DNA of 64,000 bases from Burkholderia sp. 4M9327F10 (lineage in GTDB: Bacteria; Pseudomonadota; Gammaproteobacteria; Burkholderiales; Burkholderiaceae), in assembly GCF_005503145.1 (NCBI RefSeq), contig NZ_SCNV01000010.1:117069-181068 (forward strand). The letters are read 5' to 3'. A model generated the notes under the pieces. It was given only the letters and a program-made list of their open reading frames with translations, had not been told where the DNA came from and did no database searches. Below are positions 37,965 to 47,370 of the stretch, one piece after another (within the stretch, counting starts at the first letter, position 1; each line of letters starts with the position of its first letter). The position numbers and the translations under genes were made by a program.

Positions 37965-38232
37965 CGCTGTCTCCTGCGAGTTGCCTCTTAACCTTGCCTG
38001 TTACTGCTTTGTGCCGCCGATTCCTGCTGCCCAGCGCCTCGGGCCTGCCGCCGCGGGTGTGGGAGCTCCGGGCGACAAACTGACGCATTATAGGCGCGTT
38101 CAATGGCATCCACAAGCAACGCCCTATCGGGCTGCAAGCCCGGCCCGACAAGCCTTTGCGCCGTTTTGACGCATCCCGGGAAACACTTTTATCCCGGTAA
38201 TTTCAGACATAACAGATGCCCTCTTTACCGCC

Positions 38233-39216
38233 TCAACGATTCTTTGATGGACCTCGTCCGATGTCCTCCAGACGCACGATTCCATGACCTTCGGCGGTCA
38301 GGCGCGGCACCGCTTTCCACGCATGCCCGTAGATCACTTCGAACGTCAAGGCGAGCGTTCCATCGGCCCGCCGGCGCGCCTCCAGCGCGGCCAGCAGCGC
38401 CTTGTACAGACGTCGCGAGGCCGCTCCCGCAGCACCGCCCGGCGGCAACCCCGCCTCGCGCCCGAACGGGTAAGCGCCCCAGCGGCGCACATCCGCGAGC
38501 AGCGATTGCGGCGACTGATAGGTGATGGTCAGTGTCTCCTGGTCCATCACCGGAATCTCGAAGCCGCTTTCAACCAGCATATCGCCCAGGTCGTGCATGT
38601 CCACGAAATCGATCACATGCGGGCGCGACGGCACGCCGTGCGCCGCCTCCACTTCCGCATAGGCGCCGCGCAGTTCCTTGAGTGTATCGGGACCGAGCGT
38701 GCTGAACATCAGCAGACCCCCTACCTTCAGCACGCGTTGCCATTCGGGAAACACGAGATCGGGTTGCGAGTGCCAGTGCAAGGCGAGGTTTGACCAGATG
38801 AATTCGAATGCGCCAGGCGCAAAGGGTAAAGCGGAGAAGTCGGCCTGGGCGAAGCGCGGGCCACGCGCGCCGAGCGCCTTGCCGATCGAAGCCGGCAGGA
38901 AGCGCCGCCAGCTCGTGTCGCCGGCGTCATGGCGCAGCGCCCGGGTAAGCATGGCATGCGAGAGGTCCGTGCCGAACACCGGTGCTTCGGGAAAGCGCTC
39001 GCGCAGCCCCGGCAGGTCGTCGCCGGCGCCGCAGCCTACGTCCAGCACGGCGGCCGGAGTAACCTTGATGTAATCGAGACGCTCGCGCATGCGCTGCGCA
39101 ATTTCGCGCGGCAGGAACGCCACGTCGTCGAAGCTCGCCGCGCGGCGGTCGAAAATCCGCTGAAGGCGCCGGGAATCATAGGCCGGACGGCCGGATTTTG
39201 CGGAAGATGGGGACAT
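38233..39216 (-). CDS. BioC-like SAM-dependent methyltransferase
   Basis: 327 residues, class I methyltransferase. SAM loop VLDVGCGAGDDLPGLRERFP near residue 64 and the motif IWSNLALHWHSQPDLVFPEWQRVLKVGGLLMFSTLGPDTLKELR, with the LHW and GPDTLKELR features of BioC/malonyl-ACP O-methyltransferases. It also resembles NDUFAF5-type proteins, so the biotin role is not certain. Divergent from comF. The ATG at 39216 is at the conserved start; the frame to 39267 is an extension. Confidence 0.85.
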   Translation of the reverse strand: MSPSSAKSGRPAYDSRRLQRIFDRRAASFDDVAFLPREIAQRMRERLDYIKVTPAAVLDVGCGAGDDLPGLRERFPEAPVFGTDLSHAMLTRALRHDAGDTSWRRFLPASIGKALGARGPRFAQADFSALPFAPGAFEFIWSNLALHWHSQPDLVFPEWQRVLKVGGLLMFSTLGPDTLKELRGAYAEVEAAHGVPSRPHVIDFVDMHDLGDMLVESGFEIPVMDQETLTITYQSPQSLLADVRRWGAYPFGREAGLPPGGAAGAASRRLYKALLAALEARRRADGTLALTFEVIYGHAWKAVPRLTAEGHGIVRLEDIGRGPSKNR

Positions 39217-39301
39217 GGGAGTCACAGGGACGAAGTGCTCGAAGTATACTCGCTCGCTCCCCTTCATTCAGCGAACGAGGCCTTTCGCGGGCGGCCCATC
39301 G

Positions 39302-40084
39302 ATGCGATTTCAGGCGTCACTTTCTTTACCTTGCGGCCGGCTTGCAGAATTTGCAACCCGGCTGGCTTCGTCATGGCCGCGCCTCGCGCACGCCGCCCTG
39401 CCTAATCTTTGCGCACTATGCGGCAATCTGTCGCAGCATGCGCTCTGCCCGGGGTGTGACGAAGCTTATGCGAATGAAATGCGCTTGCGTTGCACGGTCT
39501 GCGCGGTCCCACTGGCCAGTTCGCGGTGGAGCAAGCGGGCTGGGTACCGGTGTGCGGACTGTGTCGCGAGACCACCGGCGTTCGATGCCACCCTGGCGCT
39601 GGCCGACTACCGGGCCCCGCTCGATACCCTTGCAGTCAATCTGAAGTTTCGCGCCAGGCTAAGACTCGCCGGCGAATTCGCACAACGCCTCGCGCGCCTC
39701 GCTGACGATATGCTGGACGCATCCGACTGGCCCGACGTGATGGCGCCGGTGCCGCTCGCGGCGAAGCGCCTCGTCGAACGCGGCTATAACCAGGCGTGGC
39801 AGATTGCGAAGCCGCTGGCCCGCGCGCTCCACGTAAAAAGCGACGCTACCCTGCTCGCACGCGTCATAGAGACCGCGCCGCAATCGCGGCTCGATCTCGA
39901 CGCGCGCCGGCAAAACGTCGGCCGGGCGTTCAGGGTCATCGGCCCGGTGCGCGGCCTGCACGTGGCGGTGGTCGACGATGTCATGACCACCGGCGCCACG
40001 CTCGAAGCCCTCGCGCACACGCTAAAGGCAGCCGGCGCGCGGCGCGTCACCAACTTCGTCGCATTGCGCACGCCGAAAAACTAG
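39302..40084 (+). CDS. comF: ComF family protein
   Basis: 260 residues. A zinc-finger-like N-terminus (CALCGNLSQHALCPGC, then CTVCAVPL and CADC) precedes a phosphoribosyltransferase-like domain with AVVDDVMTTGATLEALAHTL near residue 223. ComF proteins act in natural transformation in the cytoplasm. Relevant here because comM, another transformation gene, is disrupted in this genome. Confidence 0.92.
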   Translation: MRFQASLSLPCGRLAEFATRLASSWPRLAHAALPNLCALCGNLSQHALCPGCDEAYANEMRLRCTVCAVPLASSRWSKRAGYRCADCVARPPAFDATLALADYRAPLDTLAVNLKFRARLRLAGEFAQRLARLADDMLDASDWPDVMAPVPLAAKRLVERGYNQAWQIAKPLARALHVKSDATLLARVIETAPQSRLDLDARRQNVGRAFRVIGPVRGLHVAVVDDVMTTGATLEALAHTLKAAGARRVTNFVALRTPKN

Positions 40085-40103
40085 GTTTCCACTGGCTCAC
40101 ATC

Positions 40104-40574
40104 ATGTTTAACGTCGTACTTGTCGAACCCGAAATCCCGCCGAACACCGGCAATGTCATCCGTCTGTGCGCCAATACCGGCGCACGCCTGCATCTGATCG
40201 AACCGCTCGGCTTCCCGCTCGACGACGCCAAGATGAAGCGCGCCGGCCTCGACTATCACGAGTACGCGCAGATGCATGTGCATGCGAACTGGTCCGCGTT
40301 CCTCGCGAAGGAAGCGCCGGACCCGGCACGCATGTTCGCCTTCACGACGCGCGGCTCGGGCGCTTTTCATGCCCATGCGTTCCTGCCCGGCGACTGGTTC
40401 GTGTTCGGCGCGGAGACGCGCGGCTTGCCGGATAGCGTGCTGGAGCAGTTCGCCGCGCAGCAGCGGGTGCGCTTGCCGATGCGGCCGGGCAACCGCAGTC
40501 TGAATCTGTCGAATACCGTTGCGGTGGTGGTGTTCGAAGCCTGGCGTCAGGCCGGCTTTGAAGGCGGCGCCTGA
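40104..40574 (+). CDS. trmL: tRNA (cytidine(34)-2'-O)-methyltransferase TrmL
   Basis: 156 residues, SPOUT knot methyltransferase. MFNVVLVEPEIPPNTGNVIRLCANTGA at the start, FVFGAETRGLP near 107 and the knot RPGNRSLNLSNTVAVVVFEAWRQ at the end. It methylates the wobble base of tRNA-Leu species, an incidental link to leucine decoding. It starts 19 bp after comF. Confidence 0.95.
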   Translation: MFNVVLVEPEIPPNTGNVIRLCANTGARLHLIEPLGFPLDDAKMKRAGLDYHEYAQMHVHANWSAFLAKEAPDPARMFAFTTRGSGAFHAHAFLPGDWFVFGAETRGLPDSVLEQFAAQQRVRLPMRPGNRSLNLSNTVAVVVFEAWRQAGFEGGA

Positions 40575-40606
40575 GGGAACACGGACTCGCGGGCCGCCCG
40601 GCGAAA

Positions 40607-41134
40607 TCAGGCGGCACGGCCTAGTACGTCCTGATAGCGCGCGAACATGGCGTCATCGAAGCAGGCAAACACCACATGCTCGATGGACGGTACGCCCGGC
40701 AGCATCTCCAGTACCGCGCTCACCGCAATGCCGACCGCTTCCTCCGCCGGAAAACGGTAGATGCCGCAACTGATTGCGGGAAACGCGATGCTCTTGCAAC
40801 GGACCTGCCCGGCAAGCTCGAGCGAGCGCCGGTAGCACGACGCCAGCAGCTCCGCCTCGCCCCGCGCGCCGCCGTGCCAGACCGGCCCCACCGCATGTAT
40901 CACATGCTTTGCCGGCAAGCGGTAGCCGGCGGTGATCTTCGCGTCGCCGGTCGCGCAGCCGCCGAGCTTTTCGCATTCGCGCAATAGCTCGCGGCCTGCG
41001 GCGCGATGAATCGCCCCGTCAACGCCGCCTCCGCCCAGCAGCGAGCTATTGGCCGCGTTGACGATCGCGTCGAGCGCCAGCGTCGTGATATCGACGACGC
41101 GCGCCTCGAGCGAACAATGACCTGATGTGAGCAT
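40607..41134 (-). CDS. Macrodomain O-acetyl-ADP-ribose deacetylase (YmdB-like)
   Basis: 175 residues. ADP-ribose macrodomain motifs: [26 protein letters not shown] near residue 26, [25 protein letters not shown], and [20 protein letters not shown]. Hydrolyses O-acetyl-ADP-ribose or removes mono-ADP-ribose. The start at 41134 has GAGG upstream; five residues further out another ATG exists. Convergent with trmL. Confidence 0.92.
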   Translation of the reverse strand: MLTSGHCSLEARVVDITTLALDAIVNAANSSLLGGGGVDGAIHRAAGRELLRECEKLGGCATGDAKITAGYRLPAKHVIHAVGPVWHGGARGEAELLASCYRRSLELAGQVRCKSIAFPAISCGIYRFPAEEAVGIAVSAVLEMLPGVPSIEHVVFACFDDAMFARYQDVLGRAA

Positions 41135-41257
41135 GGAAAACCTCGCCATCCGAAGCGTCGATAAGACGTGGACAGCGAGGAGAGGACAACGGTTCAGCGC
41201 GAAATAGAACGAAACGGACCGAGATGGAGCAGAACCGGGCGAAACGAACCGCCCCGG

Positions 41258-42256
41258 CTATTCGGCTTTCGCGTCCCGGCGCAGCAGTGCGCTAACCGCA
41301 TCGCGCGGAGCGACCCCGTCGAACAGTACGGCGCAAACGGCCTGGGTGATCGGCATCTCGATCGAGTGAGCACGGGCGATGGCCAGCACGGCTTGCGCAC
41401 AACGCACCCCTTCGGCCACATGACCCAGAGCCCCGAGGATATCGTCGAGCGTGCGCCCGGCGGCCAGTTGCAGGCCCACCGTGCGGTTGCGCGACAGATC
41501 GCCGGTGGCGGTCAGAATCAGGTCCCCGAGACCGGTGAGACCGGTAAAGGTCTCAGCCCTCCCGCCGAGCGTCACGCCGAGGCGCGACATTTCGGCCAGC
41601 CCGCGCGTGATCAGCGCGGCCCGGGCATTGAGACCCAGACCCAGGCCGTCGGCAATCCCTGTCGCGATGGCCAGCACGTTCTTCACCGCGCCGCCCACTT
41701 CCACGCCCACGACATCGTCGCCGGTATAGATGCGCATGGCGCCATGGTGAAACGCCGCCACCGTGCGCTCGCGGCAAGCCGCCGAGCCGCTTGCGATGGT
41801 CAGCGCGACCGGCAAGCCCTGCCCCACTTCACGTGCAAAACTGGGGCCGGACAGCACGCCATTGCTGCCGTGACCGGCCAGCTCGGCGGCCACCACCTGA
41901 TGCGGCAGCAACTGCGTATCCGCCTCGAAGCCCTTGCAGAGCCACACCACATGAGCCGGCACCTTGCCGGCAGCGCGCATGGCCTGAAACAGCCCGCGCA
42001 AACCGGCCACCGGCGTCGCGACGACGCACAGCGCGTCGTCGGCGAGCGCGTGGCTCAACGCCGCTTCGAGATCGGCTTCGTAGCGAAGCCCGGCCGGCAA
42101 AGCAACGCCCGCCAGATAGCGGGCGTTTTCACGGGCGGCGGCAAGCTCGGCAACCAGCGCCGGCTCACGCGCCCACAGCACCGTATCGTGCCGCACAGCC
42201 AGATGGCCCGCGAGAGCGGTGCCCCATGCACCAGCGCCGAGAACGGCGACTTTCAT
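41258..42256 (-). CDS. gpsA: NAD(P)-dependent glycerol-3-phosphate dehydrogenase
   Basis: 332 residues. N-terminal Rossmann motif [18 protein letters not shown], active-site Lys in [34 protein letters not shown], near 185-215, and [21 protein letters not shown]. It makes sn-glycerol 3-phosphate for phospholipids. Follows secB on the same strand with 21 bp between, the classic secB-gpsA order. Confidence 0.96.
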   Translation of the reverse strand: MKVAVLGAGAWGTALAGHLAVRHDTVLWAREPALVAELAAARENARYLAGVALPAGLRYEADLEAALSHALADDALCVVATPVAGLRGLFQAMRAAGKVPAHVVWLCKGFEADTQLLPHQVVAAELAGHGSNGVLSGPSFAREVGQGLPVALTIASGSAACRERTVAAFHHGAMRIYTGDDVVGVEVGGAVKNVLAIATGIADGLGLGLNARAALITRGLAEMSRLGVTLGGRAETFTGLTGLGDLILTATGDLSRNRTVGLQLAAGRTLDDILGALGHVAEGVRCAQAVLAIARAHSIEMPITQAVCAVLFDGVAPRDAVSALLRRDAKAE

Positions 42257-42277
42257 ACCCGGCACTGCGCGCAAGGC

Positions 42278-42748
42278 TTAGTGCGTGACGCCGTTCTGCG
42301 CCGCGCCGTCTTGCGAGCCGAGCTGCGCGAGACGTTGCTCGTACAGGGCCTGGAAGTTGATTTCGGCGAGGTGGATCGGCGGGAAACCGGCGCGCGTGAT
42401 CGCGTCGGCGATGTTCGAGCGCAGGTACGGGAACAGGATCGTCGGGCAGGCGATGCCGACCAGCGGATCGATCTGCTCAGCCGGGATGTTGCGGATATCG
42501 AAAATGCCGGCCTGCTTGGCTTCGATCAGGAACGCGACCTTGTCCGACACCTTGGCGGTCACGGTACCCGTGACGAGGATTTCGAACACGGTGTCGGCGA
42601 GGCGCTCGGCCTTCACGTCGACTTCGACTTCGACCGACGGCATTTCCTGCTCGAGGAAGATGGCCGGCGAATTCGGCTGCTCGAGCGACATGTCCTTCAG
42701 ATAGATGCGCTGGATGTTGAAGAACGGCTGGTTATTCTCGTCGGACAT
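42278..42748 (-). CDS. secB: Protein-export chaperone SecB
   Basis: 156 residues. [23 protein letters not shown] near the N-terminus, [25 protein letters not shown] and [31 protein letters not shown] at the C-terminus. Cytosolic tetrameric holdase that delivers preproteins to SecA. grxC-secB-gpsA lie in the same direction. Confidence 0.97.
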   Translation of the reverse strand: MSDENNQPFFNIQRIYLKDMSLEQPNSPAIFLEQEMPSVEVEVDVKAERLADTVFEILVTGTVTAKVSDKVAFLIEAKQAGIFDIRNIPAEQIDPLVGIACPTILFPYLRSNIADAITRAGFPPIHLAEINFQALYEQRLAQLGSQDGAAQNGVTH

Positions 42749-42910
42749 GATTGGATTTCCCTGATATGGTCATTGCGGCGCGCCATGCTGCCACGGCGCG
42801 CCGGATCGGTGCGATGCGCCCCGCCCGCTGCGGGCGTCGGCACATCGGCTTGTTTTGGTGCTGCCTTGCTTGCCCGAGGCCGCATGCGCGCCCAGCAAGC
42901 TGCGGCGCGC

Positions 42911-43171
42911 TTAAGCGGCTTCGAGCAGCGGCGTCAGGCCGCCCGCGCGATCAAGCGCGGAAAGGTCATCATAGCCGCCCACGTGCGTCTCGCCGATGAA
43001 CACCTGAGGAACCGTACGGCGACCCGTGCGGCTCATCATTTCTTCACGCCGGGCCGGATCTTTGTCGATCAGCACCTTTTCGACGTTCTCGACGCCGCGC
43101 GACTTTAAAAGACGTTCGGCCATCTGGCAATACGGGCACACCTGGGTGCTGTACATGATTACCTTGTTCAC
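42911..43171 (-). CDS. grxC: Glutaredoxin 3
   Basis: 86 residues with the dithiol site CPYCQ near residue 11, TVPQVFIGETHVGGYDDL with the cis-Pro, and the GSH-binding GGYDDL. GTG start at 43171 with AAGGAG six bases upstream; it overlaps the stop of the rhodanese gene by 4 bp (GTGA), so the pair is coupled. Confidence 0.95.
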   Translation of the reverse strand: MNKVIMYSTQVCPYCQMAERLLKSRGVENVEKVLIDKDPARREEMMSRTGRRTVPQVFIGETHVGGYDDLSALDRAGGLTPLLEAA

Positions 43172-43593
43172 TTCGCTGCTCCTTGTTTCACAACCGGCAT
43201 GCCGGCCTGCTGCCAGGCGTTCAGGCCGCCTTCCAGCACATGGACTTCGGCGTAGCCCGCGTCCTGCACGACGCGCACCGCCTTGTTCGACTGCTGGCCG
43301 GTCTGGCACACCAGCAGTACCGGGTTGCTCTTGTTCTTCACGAGCTGGCCAACCTTCGCCTGCAACTCGGCAAATTCAAGATGCCGCGCCGAAGGCAGAT
43401 GACCGTTGGCGAACTCCGCCGACGGACGCAAATCGATCACCACGGCGTTGCGGCGGTTGATCAGCTGGGTGGCAGCCGCAGCGGACAGCCCGCCGCGGCC
43501 CCGGCGGCTGATCGCCGGCCACAGGAGCAACGCACCAGAGATGAGGACGATCGCGATGAGTACAAGGTTTGTGTAATCGGTGAAGAACTTCAC
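43168..43593 (-). CDS. Membrane-anchored rhodanese-like protein
   Basis: 141 residues. N-terminal membrane anchor (LVLIAIVLISGALLLWPAI), then a single rhodanese domain with VIDLRPSAEFANGHLPSARH and the active Cys in LVCQTGQQSNKAV. It may act in sulfur transfer or redox balance with GrxC; equivalent to the YibN-grxC-secB arrangement. Confidence 0.93.
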   Translation of the reverse strand: MKFFTDYTNLVLIAIVLISGALLLWPAISRRGRGGLSAAAATQLINRRNAVVIDLRPSAEFANGHLPSARHLEFAELQAKVGQLVKNKSNPVLLVCQTGQQSNKAVRVVQDAGYAEVHVLEGGLNAWQQAGMPVVKQGAAK

Positions 43594-43730
43594 GGAAAAT
43601 CCGCCGAAAAAGAGAGAAATCGGAATGGGGCAATCCGGCCATTATAAAATAACCGCTTGACGCGATGGCGACGGCCCATTTGGCCACCACGCCGCGCTTT
43701 ACCGCTTCCTTACTACCGACCGGCCATCTT

Positions 43731-44477
43731 ATGTACAAACTCGTTCTCATCCGCCACGGCGAATCAACGTGGAACAAGGAAAACCGCTTCACGGGCTGGG
43801 TCGATGTCGACCTGACCGAGCAAGGCAACCGTGAAGCGCAGCAGGCTGGCGTGCTGCTGAAGGAATCGGGCTATACGTTCGACATCGCCTACACGTCGGT
43901 CCTCAAGCGCGCGATCCGCACCCTTTGGCACGTGCAGGACCAGATGGACCTGATGTACCTGCCGGTGGTCCACTCGTGGCGCCTGAACGAGCGCCACTAC
44001 GGCGCACTGTCGGGTCTGAACAAGGCGGAAACGGCCGCGAAGTTCGGCGACGAACAGGTGCTGGTCTGGCGCCGCAGCTACGACACGCCGCCGCCGGCGC
44101 TCGATCCGTCCGACGAACGCACCGCCTACAACGACCCGCGCTATGCCAAGGTGCCGCGCGAACAGTTGCCGCTCACCGAATGCCTGAAGGACACGGTGGC
44201 GCGCGTGCTGCCGATGTGGAACGAATCGATTGCCCCGGCCATCAAATCGGGCCGCAAGGTGCTGATCGCGGCGCACGGCAACTCGATCCGCGCGCTGGTG
44301 AAGTACCTCGACAACATTTCGGACGACGACATCGTCGGCCTGAACATCCCGAACGGCGTGCCGCTCGTGTATGAACTGGACGAGAACCTGAAGCCCATCA
44401 CGCACTACTATCTGGGTGACCCGGAAGCGATCGCCAAGGCCCAGGCCGCCGTCGCGAAGCAGGGCAAGGCAGGCTGA
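43731..44477 (+). CDS. gpmA: 2,3-bisphosphoglycerate-dependent phosphoglycerate mutase
   Basis: 248 residues. Catalytic His in [23 protein letters not shown] (H11 region), second catalytic segment [21 protein letters not shown] and [15 protein letters not shown]. Interconverts 3- and 2-phosphoglycerate in glycolysis. ATG 43731 begins the conserved [12 protein letters not shown]; the open frame to 43665 is not conserved. Divergent from the rhodanese gene. Confidence 0.97.
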   Translation: MYKLVLIRHGESTWNKENRFTGWVDVDLTEQGNREAQQAGVLLKESGYTFDIAYTSVLKRAIRTLWHVQDQMDLMYLPVVHSWRLNERHYGALSGLNKAETAAKFGDEQVLVWRRSYDTPPPALDPSDERTAYNDPRYAKVPREQLPLTECLKDTVARVLPMWNESIAPAIKSGRKVLIAAHGNSIRALVKYLDNISDDDIVGLNIPNGVPLVYELDENLKPITHYYLGDPEAIAKAQAAVAKQGKAG

Positions 44478-44860
44478 AGACCGCAGCGAGGTTCACAGTG
44501 AGGCCCTCGGGCGGTGCGTGTGCGCCGCTCATTTGGGCTCCTCACTGGCCGGCCTCGCATACCAGGCCTGCGCATTCGCTGCATAACGCGCAATTCAAAA
44601 CTGCCGAAAACATGCTGTGCACCCTGGTAGAAACCCGCCAGGCACGCATTAAAACGCTACCTGCGCGCACATCGCGATGTCCGTCTTTCCAGTTACGGCA
44701 CATTTCTTCCACACCACAGGGCAAATCCTCAGAACCCGGCACCCCATACGCTGTCGAACTGCGATTACTATGCTGTGCACTGCCTGAGCGGGTGTGCAGT
44801 TATACTTGTCCGTCCCTATCTCATTGACGCTGCCACGCGCATCCGACCGCAACAGACTCT
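44478..44860. other. Intergenic region gpmA/ctpA
   Basis: 383 bp without a recognised gene. No terminator with a T-run follows gpmA and no clear promoter hexamers for ctpA were identified by eye. Confidence 0.4.
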
Positions 44861-46444
44861 ATGCGAAAGAACCTGAAAAATATCGGCCTGATTGCCGCGG
44901 GCCTTGCTACCGGCGTTTTTGCAACATTGCAGCTTTCCGCCTCGGCCCAGCAACCTGCCAGCAGCGCGGTCGCGCCGCTGCCGCTTGACCAGCTGCGGCT
45001 GTTTGCCGAAGTTTTCGGACAAATCAAGCATGAATACGTAGAACCGGTCGACGACAAAAAGCTCCTCACCGCCGCCATCAAGGGCATGGTCTCGAGTCTC
45101 GACCCGCACTCGTCGTATCTGGACAAGACCGATTACGAAGAACTGCAGGAGCAGACAAAGGGCCGCTTCGCCGGCCTCGGTATTGAAATTTCGTCGGAAG
45201 ACGGCCTGATCAAGGTGATCTCGCCGATTGAAGACACGCCTGCGTTCCGCGCCGGCATCCGTCCGGGCGACCTGATCACGCGCATCAACGACAAGCCGGT
45301 GCGCGGCATGACGCTCGACCAGGCCGTCAAGCAGATGCGCGGCGACCCGGGCACCAAGGTTACGCTGACCATCTTCCGCAAGACCGACGACCGCACCTTC
45401 CCGCTCACCGTCACGCGCGCCATCATCAAGGTGCAGAGCGTGAAGATGAAGATCCTGGCGCCAGGTTATGCGTACATTCGCATCACCAGCTTCCAGGAAC
45501 GCACCACGCCGGATCTGGCTGAAAAACTGCAGGAAATCGCGCGCCAGCAGCCGAACCTGAAGGGCCTGATCCTCGACCTGCGCAACAACGGCGGCGGTCT
45601 GCTGCAAAGCGCGGTGGGCGTAGCAGGTGCTTTCCTGCCGCCGGATTCGGTGGTGGTCTCGACCAACGGCCAGATCCCGGATTCGAAGCAGGTCTACCGC
45701 GACACCTACGACAACTACCGCCTGCCGTCGTTTGACAGTGACCCGCTGAAGGACGAAGCGCCGATCTTCAAGACCGTGCCGATGATCGTGCTGACCAACG
45801 CGTACTCGGCGTCGGCTTCGGAAATCGTCGCGGGTGCGCTGCAGGATCAGCATCGTGCGCTGATCGTCGGCAAGACGACCTTCGGCAAGGGCTCGGTGCA
45901 AACGGTGCGTCCGATGACGGCCGACACCGCGCTGCGCCTGACCACGGCGTACTACTACACGCCGAGCGGCCGTTCGATCCAGAACAAGGGTATCCGCCCG
46001 GATATCGCGGTAGACCAGTACGCAGACGGCGATCCGGACGACGCCCTCGTGACGCGCGAAGTGGACTATTCGAACCACCTCGCAAACACGCAGGATCCGA
46101 ACGAGAAGAAGGAACAGGAACAGCGCGAGCAGGACCGCATGGACCAGTTGCGCGTGCTTGAAGAGCAGAACGACAAGAAGACGCCGGAACAACGCCAGAA
46201 GGACCGCGACCGCAAGCCGGTCGAGTTCGGCTCGGCTGACGACTTCATGCTGCAGCAAGGCCTGAACAAGCTGGAAGGCAAGCCGGTGCAGGAATCGAAG
46301 TCGCTCTCCGAGCGGCGTCTGGCGCAGAACAAGCCGGAGCAATCGGCTTCGGCGCCGGTCGCGGTCAAGCCGACCAATCCGGTACCGGGCGCATCGGCCA
46401 CCACACCGGCTTCCGCACCGGCTCCGGCCTCGCAAAGCAACTAA
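44861..46444 (+). CDS. ctpA: C-terminal processing peptidase (S41 family)
   Basis: 527 residues. Signal peptide (LIAAGLATGVFATLQLSASA), PDZ domain about 90-180 (GLGIEISSEDGLIKVISPIEDTPAFRAGIRPGD), and a tail-specific protease core with LRNNGGGLLQSAV, the catalytic Ser in NAYSASASEIVAGAL and Lys in GKTTFGKGSVQT. The C-terminal 130 residues are charged then Ala/Pro-rich. Periplasmic processing of envelope proteins is likely. Confidence 0.95.
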   Translation: MRKNLKNIGLIAAGLATGVFATLQLSASAQQPASSAVAPLPLDQLRLFAEVFGQIKHEYVEPVDDKKLLTAAIKGMVSSLDPHSSYLDKTDYEELQEQTKGRFAGLGIEISSEDGLIKVISPIEDTPAFRAGIRPGDLITRINDKPVRGMTLDQAVKQMRGDPGTKVTLTIFRKTDDRTFPLTVTRAIIKVQSVKMKILAPGYAYIRITSFQERTTPDLAEKLQEIARQQPNLKGLILDLRNNGGGLLQSAVGVAGAFLPPDSVVVSTNGQIPDSKQVYRDTYDNYRLPSFDSDPLKDEAPIFKTVPMIVLTNAYSASASEIVAGALQDQHRALIVGKTTFGKGSVQTVRPMTADTALRLTTAYYYTPSGRSIQNKGIRPDIAVDQYADGDPDDALVTREVDYSNHLANTQDPNEKKEQEQREQDRMDQLRVLEEQNDKKTPEQRQKDRDRKPVEFGSADDFMLQQGLNKLEGKPVQESKSLSERRLAQNKPEQSASAPVAVKPTNPVPGASATTPASAPAPASQSN

Positions 46445-46461
46445 GTAGCCAGTCTCACCCA

Positions 46462-46493
46462 CGGGTCTTCGCGGCGCATGCCGCGAAGACCCG
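46462..46493 (+). terminator. Strong hairpin after ctpA
   Basis: Perfect 14-bp stem CGGGTCTTCGCGGC/GCCGCGAAGACCCG with a GCAT loop, 17 bp after the ctpA stop. Only a weak T-run follows, so it may terminate or stabilise the 3' end. Confidence 0.65.
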
Positions 46494-46606
46494 CTTCATT
46501 AAGCGCGATTAAAATAACCAGAACAAACACTCGCGCAGCGGCGCCGTACCTGACCTTATAGACGGTCCGCCCAGGTTCACCGCGCGATTCACCCCTGCGC
46601 CCCGCC

Positions 46607-47365
46607 ATGAACGACGATCAACTGCTCCGCTATTCCCGCCATATTCTTGTCGACGAACTCGGTATCGAGGCTCAGCAGCGCTTTCTCGACGCCCATGCAA
46701 TCGTTATAGGCGCCGGAGGGTTGGGCTCGCCGGCGGCGATGTATCTGGCCGCATCCGGCGTGGGCAAGCTGACACTGGTGGACGCCGATACGGTCGATCT
46801 CACCAACCTGCAACGCCAGATCCTGCACGTGACGGCCTCCGTCGGCCGCAGCAAGGTCGAATCCGGCCGCGACGCAATCGCCCAGCTCAATCCCGAAGTG
46901 GTCGTGGATGCGGTGACACAGCGCGTCGACGATGCGTGGCTCGATGCGGCCGTACCGCACGCCACGGTCGTGCTCGACTGCACCGATAACTTTGCAACCC
47001 GCCACGCCATCAACCGCGCGTGCTACACGCATGGGGTGCCGCTGGTGTCAGGGGCGGCGCTGCGCTTCGACGGGCAAATCAGCACCTTCGACTTCCGCGA
47101 CGCGGCATCGCCCTGCTACGCCTGCGTGTTTCCGGAAGATCAGCCGTTCGAAGAAGTGGCCTGCTCGACCATGGGGGTGTTCGCGCCAACGGTCGGGATC
47201 ATCGGTGCGATGCAGGCGGCCGAGGCGCTGCGTGTGATTGCGGGCATCGGTACGCCGCTGGTGGGACGCCTGATGATGCTCGATTCGCTGCGGATGGAAT
47301 GGAACACGATGCGCATCGCCCGCCAGCCGGATTGCCTGGTGTGCGGCGACGCGCATCGCCATTAA
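46607..47365 (+). CDS. moeB: Molybdopterin-synthase adenylyltransferase / ThiF-like E1 protein
   Basis: 252 residues. Nucleotide loop VIGAGGLGSPAAMYLAASGVGKL, DADTVDLTNLQRQ, the DCTDNFATRHAIN segment and zinc Cys pairs CYAC and CLVC. It adenylates the C-terminal Gly of MoaD or ThiS. Without moaD or thiS nearby the partner is undecided. Confidence 0.92.
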   Translation: MNDDQLLRYSRHILVDELGIEAQQRFLDAHAIVIGAGGLGSPAAMYLAASGVGKLTLVDADTVDLTNLQRQILHVTASVGRSKVESGRDAIAQLNPEVVVDAVTQRVDDAWLDAAVPHATVVLDCTDNFATRHAINRACYTHGVPLVSGAALRFDGQISTFDFRDAASPCYACVFPEDQPFEEVACSTMGVFAPTVGIIGAMQAAEALRVIAGIGTPLVGRLMMLDSLRMEWNTMRIARQPDCLVCGDAHRH

Positions 47366-47370
47366 ACGAC